From assembly GCF_001429065.1 (NCBI RefSeq), contig NZ_LMIB01000001.1, forward strand, positions 815,933 through 879,932: 64,000 bases of DNA. The letters are read 5' to 3'. Of this stretch, positions 59,698 through 64,000 are shown one piece after another. Position 1 is the first letter of the stretch. Each line of letters begins with the position of its first letter. The DNA comes from Sphingomonas sp. Root710. GTDB lineage: Bacteria > Pseudomonadota > Alphaproteobacteria > Sphingomonadales > Sphingomonadaceae. Both the position numbers and the translations under genes were made by a program. The notes beneath the pieces are model-generated. The model was not told the origin of the DNA. It made no database searches and saw nothing but the letters and a program-made list of their open reading frames with translations.

Positions 59698-60807
59698 CTA
59701 GAGCGCCCCGAGGGCAAGAATATCGTTGAGCGTCACGAACAGCATGAAGGACAAAAGAACCGCCAATCCCGATCGAAACGCCCATTCCATCGCCTTTTCC
59801 GGCACGGGCCGCCGCGCCAAACCTTCGAACAGGTAAAAGACCAGATGGCCCCCGTCGAGCATGGGGATTGGCAAGAGGTTGATGAATCCCAGATTAATCG
59901 AAATGAGCGCCATCAGCATGACGAAGTTGAGCAGGCCCAGCGACGCCTGCTGACCGGACACCTGGGCGATCTTGATCGGACCGCCCAGTTCCTTGACCGA
60001 GCGGCGGCCGGTGATGATCTGGCCGAGCGTGTCGACCATCGTGCGGACGATGCCGAAGGTCTGCTTCGTCGCCTCCAGCGGCAGCCGGACGAGCGGCACC
60101 GGCTCGATGATCTGCTCGCCCGACATGACGCCGATCGTGCCCTTGCGGAATTCGTTGCCGAAGCGGTCGCGCTCGATATTGGCGGCGGTCAGGACCGGCA
60201 GGGTCCGCTGGGCGCCACCGCGCACGATGTCGATGTTCAGCCGTTCGTCGGGCCGGAAACGGATCATTTCGGCGAGATCGTCGAAGGTGTCGACCGGCCG
60301 TCCCTGGATCGCGACGACGCGGTCCCCTGGCAGGAATCCGGCCTTGTCGGCAGGGGAGCCCTCGATCACTGCCGAAAAGACCGGCGGGGTCCGGGGCACA
60401 CCGTAAGCCGCGAAAAAGGCCATGAAGATGCCGATCGCGACCAGGAAATTGGTGACCGGTCCCGCGAGAACGATCAGGAAGCGCTGCCATACCGCCTTGG
60501 CCTGGAAGGTCTGCGCGCGCTCCTCATCGGGCAGGGCGAGCCATTCGGGGGTCGGCTGGCTGGCCGGGTTCATGTCCCCGGCAAATTTCACATAGCCGCC
60601 CATCGGCATCCAGCCGAGTTTCCAGCGGGTGCCGCGCGAATCGGTATAGCCGGCAATCTCGCGGCCGAAGCCGATCGAAAAGACGTCGGCCTTCACCCCG
60701 CACCAACGCCCGACCAGGTAATGGCCGAGCTCATGGACGAAGATCAGCGGCCCGATGACGAGCAGAAAGGCAAGGATCGTGAATAGGATACCAGGACTAT
60801 CTGTCAC
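59698..60807 (-). CDS. rseP: RIP metalloprotease RseP (site-2 protease)
   Basis: A 369-residue inner-membrane zinc protease that cleaves anti-sigma factors and remnant signal peptides inside the membrane. The metal motif is FVHELGHYLVGR, the second motif LLPIPMLDGGHLVFY, with PDZ-like domain between (about 120-210, GSPADKAGFLPGDRVVAIQGRP read as KAGFLPGDRVVAI). Four transmembrane segments. ATGA overlap with dxr. Confidence 0.96.
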   Translation of the reverse strand: MTDSPGILFTILAFLLVIGPLIFVHELGHYLVGRWCGVKADVFSIGFGREIAGYTDSRGTRWKLGWMPMGGYVKFAGDMNPASQPTPEWLALPDEERAQTFQAKAVWQRFLIVLAGPVTNFLVAIGIFMAFFAAYGVPRTPPVFSAVIEGSPADKAGFLPGDRVVAIQGRPVDTFDDLAEMIRFRPDERLNIDIVRGGAQRTLPVLTAANIERDRFGNEFRKGTIGVMSGEQIIEPVPLVRLPLEATKQTFGIVRTMVDTLGQIITGRRSVKELGGPIKIAQVSGQQASLGLLNFVMLMALISINLGFINLLPIPMLDGGHLVFYLFEGLARRPVPEKAMEWAFRSGLAVLLSFMLFVTLNDILALGAL

Positions 60808-61967
60808 GCCGTGATAATCTCCATCGCCGCCTGCGCGGCCCTGCGGGCTTCGGCATCGATCGCGAAAACGTCGTCGAGCGAAGCCGGAGCCGCCGGATCA
60901 TAGCGATCCAAGACCTTCTGTACGATTAACGCGATATCGAGGAAGCCGATACGTCCCGCGAGAAACGCTGCGACCGCGACCTCGTTTGCGCCGTTGAGGA
61001 TCGCCGGGCGTGCGCCGCCAGCCGCCAGGACCGCGCGGGCGAGGCCGAGCGCTGGAAAGCGTTCGGGATCGGGAGCCATGAAGTCGAGCCGGCCGATCGC
61101 CGCGAGGTCGAGCGTGCGGCAGGGTGTCGCCATGCGCGCGGGCCATGCAAGACAGTGTGCAATAGGGGTGCGCATGTCGGGCGTACCGAGCTGCGCCAGA
61201 ACCGAACCGTCGATATAGTCGACCAGCGCATGCACAACCGATTGCGGATGGATGATCGCGTCGAAAGCTTCTGGCGGCAGCGGGAAGAGGTGATAGGCCT
61301 CGATCAGTTCGAGGCCCTTGTTCATCAGCGTAGCGCTGTCGACCGAGATTTTCGCGCCCATCGACCAGGTGGGATGCTTCACCGCCTGCGCCGGGGTGGC
61401 TGCGCGCATCGCATCGATGCTCCAGTCGCGGAACGGGCCGCCGCTCGCGGTCAGCGTGACCTTGCGGATGCTGCCCGGCGCGGCATGGTCGAAGCATTGG
61501 AAGACCGCATTATGCTCTGAATCGACCGGCAAGAGTGTCGCGCCATTGGCCTTCGCCGCGCCGGTCATCAGCGTCCCCGCCGATACCAGCGATTCCTTGT
61601 TGGCCAGCGCAACCGTACCGCCATTGTTGAGCGCGGTCATCGCCGGCTTCAGCCCGGCGATCCCGACGATCGCCGCCATCGTCCAGTCTGCGCCGAGCGC
61701 CGCAGCATCGACGATCGCCGCCTCCCCCGCCGCGACCAGCGTTTCGGTACCCGCCAGCGCCTGCTTGAGCGGGCCGTAGAGCGAAGCGTCGCCGATCACG
61801 GCCAGCTTCGCGCGGGTGCGCCGCGCCGCCTGGGCGAGGCCGTCGACATCGCGCTGGGCGGTCAGGGCGGCGACCTGAAAACGATCGGGCTCGCGCTCGA
61901 GGAGATCGAGGGTCGATGTGCCGATCGATCCGGTCGCGCCGAGGATGGAGATGCTGCGCACGGTCAT
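60804..61967 (-). CDS. dxr: 1-Deoxy-D-xylulose-5-phosphate reductoisomerase
   Basis: A 387-residue MEP-pathway enzyme that converts DXP to MEP with NADPH for isoprenoid synthesis. The NADPH fold opens with ISILGATGSIGTSTLDLL; LANKESLVSAG, LPVDSEHNAVFQC and KISVDSATLMNKGLELIEA (part: SATLMNKGLE) are the active-site segments. Start ATG 61967 overlaps the cdsA stop (ATGA); the frame stays open upstream but only in cdsA. It feeds undecaprenyl synthesis by uppS in the same operon. Confidence 0.97.
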   Translation of the reverse strand: MTVRSISILGATGSIGTSTLDLLEREPDRFQVAALTAQRDVDGLAQAARRTRAKLAVIGDASLYGPLKQALAGTETLVAAGEAAIVDAAALGADWTMAAIVGIAGLKPAMTALNNGGTVALANKESLVSAGTLMTGAAKANGATLLPVDSEHNAVFQCFDHAAPGSIRKVTLTASGGPFRDWSIDAMRAATPAQAVKHPTWSMGAKISVDSATLMNKGLELIEAYHLFPLPPEAFDAIIHPQSVVHALVDYIDGSVLAQLGTPDMRTPIAHCLAWPARMATPCRTLDLAAIGRLDFMAPDPERFPALGLARAVLAAGGARPAILNGANEVAVAAFLAGRIGFLDIALIVQKVLDRYDPAAPASLDDVFAIDAEARRAAQAAMEIITA

Positions 61968-62770
61968 ATCAGTCCGGCCGCCACGCCCGCCGCGACGAGC
62001 ACCGCAACCGGCACCACGCCGTCGAGCCGGTCGAGCACGCCGCCATGGCCGGGCAACAGCTTGCCGCTGTCCTTCACCCCCGAACGGCGCTTCAGCCAGC
62101 TTTCGAACAGGTCGCCCATCTGCGCCGCCGCGGCAAGTGGCGCTCCCGCGATCCAGCAGGCGAGCGGCAATTTGCCGAGCGAGGCCACCCCCGCGCCGGC
62201 GATCGCCGCCGCCGCCATCCCGCCGATCAGCCCTGCCCAGGTCTTGTTCGGGCTGAGCGTCGGCGCGAGCTTGGGCCCGCCGATCGTACGGCCTGCGAAA
62301 TAGGCGCCGATGTCGGTCGCCCAGACGATCACGAGCGTCCAGAGCGCGAGGATGAGCCCCTGCCCCGGCTGTTCGCGCAGGAAGATCAGCGCGGCCGCGG
62401 GCAGCACAGCATAGAGCAGCCCCGCACCGAGTCGAGCGCGGAAGGTAACGACCGCGAGCAGGATCGCGCCGAGCCCAGTGAGATCGACGGTCTGCGCGAT
62501 CAGCCGGTCCTGATAGGCGGCGAGATCGATGGGGTTGATGAGGGCCAAAGCCGAAACCATCAGCCCAGCGGCCAACAGCGCGGCAAGGATGGTCTGCCAG
62601 CGTGAGGCCTGCGCCATGGCGGCCCATTCGACCATCATCAGCACCGCGAGCAGCGAGACCAGCGCCCAGAAGGCAATACCACCCAGCCACAGCGCACCGA
62701 TCGCCACGACGATCATCGCGACGCCCGACAGGACGCGCAGCTGGAGTTCGGAGGCCGGGGCCTTGTTCAT
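61964..62770 (-). CDS. cdsA: Phosphatidate cytidylyltransferase
   Basis: A 268-residue inner-membrane enzyme that makes CDP-diacylglycerol. It has about seven hydrophobic helices and the family signature in the parts SPNKTWAGLIGG, MGDLFESWLKRRSGVKDSG and LLPGHGGVLDRLD. Start ATG 62770 (MNKAPASELQLR) is seven bases after the uppS stop; the longer open frame upstream overlaps uppS. Confidence 0.94.
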   Translation of the reverse strand: MNKAPASELQLRVLSGVAMIVVAIGALWLGGIAFWALVSLLAVLMMVEWAAMAQASRWQTILAALLAAGLMVSALALINPIDLAAYQDRLIAQTVDLTGLGAILLAVVTFRARLGAGLLYAVLPAAALIFLREQPGQGLILALWTLVIVWATDIGAYFAGRTIGGPKLAPTLSPNKTWAGLIGGMAAAAIAGAGVASLGKLPLACWIAGAPLAAAAQMGDLFESWLKRRSGVKDSGKLLPGHGGVLDRLDGVVPVAVLVAAGVAAGLI

Positions 62771-62777
62771 GACCGGT

Positions 62778-63524
62778 TTATCGTCCGCCGAAGCGGCGCT
62801 CCCGCGTACCGAAATCGGCAATGGCGGCGGCTAGCGCCTCGCCGTCGAAATCGGGCCAGAGCGTGTCGACGAACAACAGTTCGGCATAAGCCGCCTGCCA
62901 CAGCAGGAAGTTGGAGAGACGCCGCTCCCCCGACGTGCGGATCAGCAGGTCGAGCGGCGGCAGATCGCTGGTATCGAGCCGGGCCTCGATCGCGGCGGGA
63001 TCTATATCTTCCGGCGCGAGCACGCCCGACTGCACGTCGGTGGCGATGTCCCGGATCGCGCGGACCATCTCGTCCTGCGCGCCATAATTGAGCGCCAGCA
63101 CGAAATCGAGCCGGCGGTTGTTCTTGGTCCGCTCGACACCCTCGCGGACGAGGTTGATGAGCTCGTTATCGAGGCCATCGATATTGCCGATCGTGCGCAG
63201 CCGGATGCCGTTGCGGTCCATGCCCGCAATCTCCTTGCGCAGATAATGGCGCAGCAGCCCCATCAGGTCTGAGACTTCCTCGGTCGACCGCCGCCAGTTC
63301 TCCGAGGAGAAAGCGTACAGCGTCAGCGCCTTGAGCCCCATGTCGGCGGCGGCCTTGACGGTGACGCGCACCGCCTCGGCGCCGGCGCGATGGCCGGCGA
63401 CGCGTGGCAGGAAGCGGCGCTTGGCCCAGCGGCCATTGCCGTCCATGATGATCGCGACATGGCGCGGACCAGCGCCCGTCGCCGCATCGGCGGTGGAAAC
63501 GGGGCTGGCCGAAAGGCCGCTCAC
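62778..63524 (-). CDS. uppS: Undecaprenyl (isoprenyl) diphosphate synthase
   Basis: A 248-residue cis-prenyltransferase that makes the C55 carrier for peptidoglycan. Motifs: [16 protein letters not shown] with the catalytic aspartate, [20 protein letters not shown] and the C-terminal [19 protein letters not shown]. Start GTG 63524 overlaps the frr stop as GTGA, so translation is coupled. Confidence 0.96.
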   Translation of the reverse strand: MSGLSASPVSTADAATGAGPRHVAIIMDGNGRWAKRRFLPRVAGHRAGAEAVRVTVKAAADMGLKALTLYAFSSENWRRSTEEVSDLMGLLRHYLRKEIAGMDRNGIRLRTIGNIDGLDNELINLVREGVERTKNNRRLDFVLALNYGAQDEMVRAIRDIATDVQSGVLAPEDIDPAAIEARLDTSDLPPLDLLIRTSGERRLSNFLLWQAAYAELLFVDTLWPDFDGEALAAAIADFGTRERRFGGR

Positions 63525-64000
63525 TTGCCGAGGATTTCCTTTTCCTTGGCGCCGGCCGCCGCGTCGATCTCGGCGATCGTGCTGTCGGTCAGCTTCTGCA
63601 CCTCGGTTTCGCGGCGCTTGCGCTCGTCCTCGCTGATCTCGCCCTTCTTCTCGTCGGTCTTGAGATTGTCCATGCCGTCGCGGCGCACGTTGCGCGCGGC
63701 GACGCGGGCCTTTTCGGCATATTGGCCGGCGAGCTTGGCGAGCTCCTTGCGGCGCTCCTCGGTCAGGTCGGGGATCGGGATGCGCAGCGTCTGCCCGTCC
63801 ATGATCGGATTGAGGCCGAGCCCGGCCGAGCGGATCGCCTTGTCGACCGGGCCGACATTGCTCTTGTCCCACACCTGTACCGACAGCATCCGCGGCTCGG
63901 GCGCGGTCACCGTGGCGGCCTGGTTCAGCGGCATGTGCGCGCCATAGACCTCGACCGTGATCGGATCGAGCAGGTTGACCGAAGCGCGGCCGGTGCGAAG
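63521..64000 (-). CDS. frr: Ribosome recycling factor, N-terminus outside window
   Basis: The last 159 residues of RRF, cut at the right edge (about 25 residues missing of the usual 185). Family motifs: [35 protein letters not shown] (part: [15 protein letters not shown]), [18 protein letters not shown] (part: [12 protein letters not shown]) and [21 protein letters not shown] (part: RRDGMDNLK). RRF splits the post-termination ribosome with EF-G. It opens the operon seen here; pyrH is usually just upstream. Confidence 0.96.
   Translation of the reverse strand, partial: LRTGRASVNLLDPITVEVYGAHMPLNQAATVTAPEPRMLSVQVWDKSNVGPVDKAIRSAGLGLNPIMDGQTLRIPIPDLTEERRKELAKLAGQYAEKARVAARNVRRDGMDNLKTDEKKGEISEDERKRRETEVQKLTDSTIAEIDAAAGAKEKEILGK

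Noticed and set aside
60804-62690. Apparent fusion of an N-terminal extension to Dxr
   Set aside because: The extra 241 residues are cdsA read in another frame; the ATGA overlap at 61967 marks the true dxr start.

Overview
The window is a 64 kb piece of a GC-rich alphaproteobacterial chromosome, most likely from the Sphingomonadaceae (Sphingomonas-like). The signs are two sphingomonad-style TonB-dependent receptors, a CckA-recA-alaS block, an mre-rod operon, an mltB-rlpA-dac-holB-metG-tatD operon, and a frr-uppS-cdsA-dxr-rseP-bamA-ompH-fabZ operon in which the usual LPS genes lpxD and lpxA are absent. No phage, IS element or CRISPR array is visible. Genes are tightly packed: many neighbours overlap by ATGA, GTGA or TTGA, and these overlaps fix several start codons (including GTG and TTG starts).

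Left third (1-22 kb), accessory and metabolic: a truncated TonB receptor with a TPR-sulfotransferase; a TonB receptor translationally coupled to a beta-propeller phytase lipoprotein; a five-gene arginine succinyltransferase (AST) operon with two AstA-type subunits, AstB, AstD and an M20 amidohydrolase where AstE would be expected; a TRIC-like membrane protein; an unknown lipoprotein; GNAT; SppA; and a circularly permuted ATP-grasp / alpha-E / transglutaminase trio of unknown product. A Slt-type lytic transglycosylase closes this part.

Middle (22-43 kb), mainly core genes: dapA, smpB, a DUF2062 membrane protein, an M13 peptidase, cckA, recA with a likely LexA box, a VOC protein, a GST, alaS, an unknown protein with a possible RAM-like end, tRNA-Lys, the shape operon mreB-mreC-mreD-mrdA-rodA, mutL and an EamA transporter.

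At 43343-43370 there is a 28-bp sequence that looks like the XerCD dif site, where chromosome dimers are resolved. Counted by eye, FtsK-guiding octamers (E. coli consensus GGGNAGGG) lie almost all on the plus strand to the left of it and almost all on the minus strand to the right, and gene direction to the right is almost wholly leftward. The window therefore seems to span the replication terminus. This is the most notable observation.

Right third (43-64 kb) is almost entirely minus-strand: a newly called 58-residue membrane protein, an MBL hydrolase, tatD, metG, holB, a D,D-carboxypeptidase, rlpA, mltB, then tRNA-Ser and a RidA protein (the only plus-strand genes), a secreted GH16 glucanase built between RTX-like modules, a methyltransferase, a VanZ protein, rpmE, and the envelope/isoprenoid operon running off the right edge in frr.
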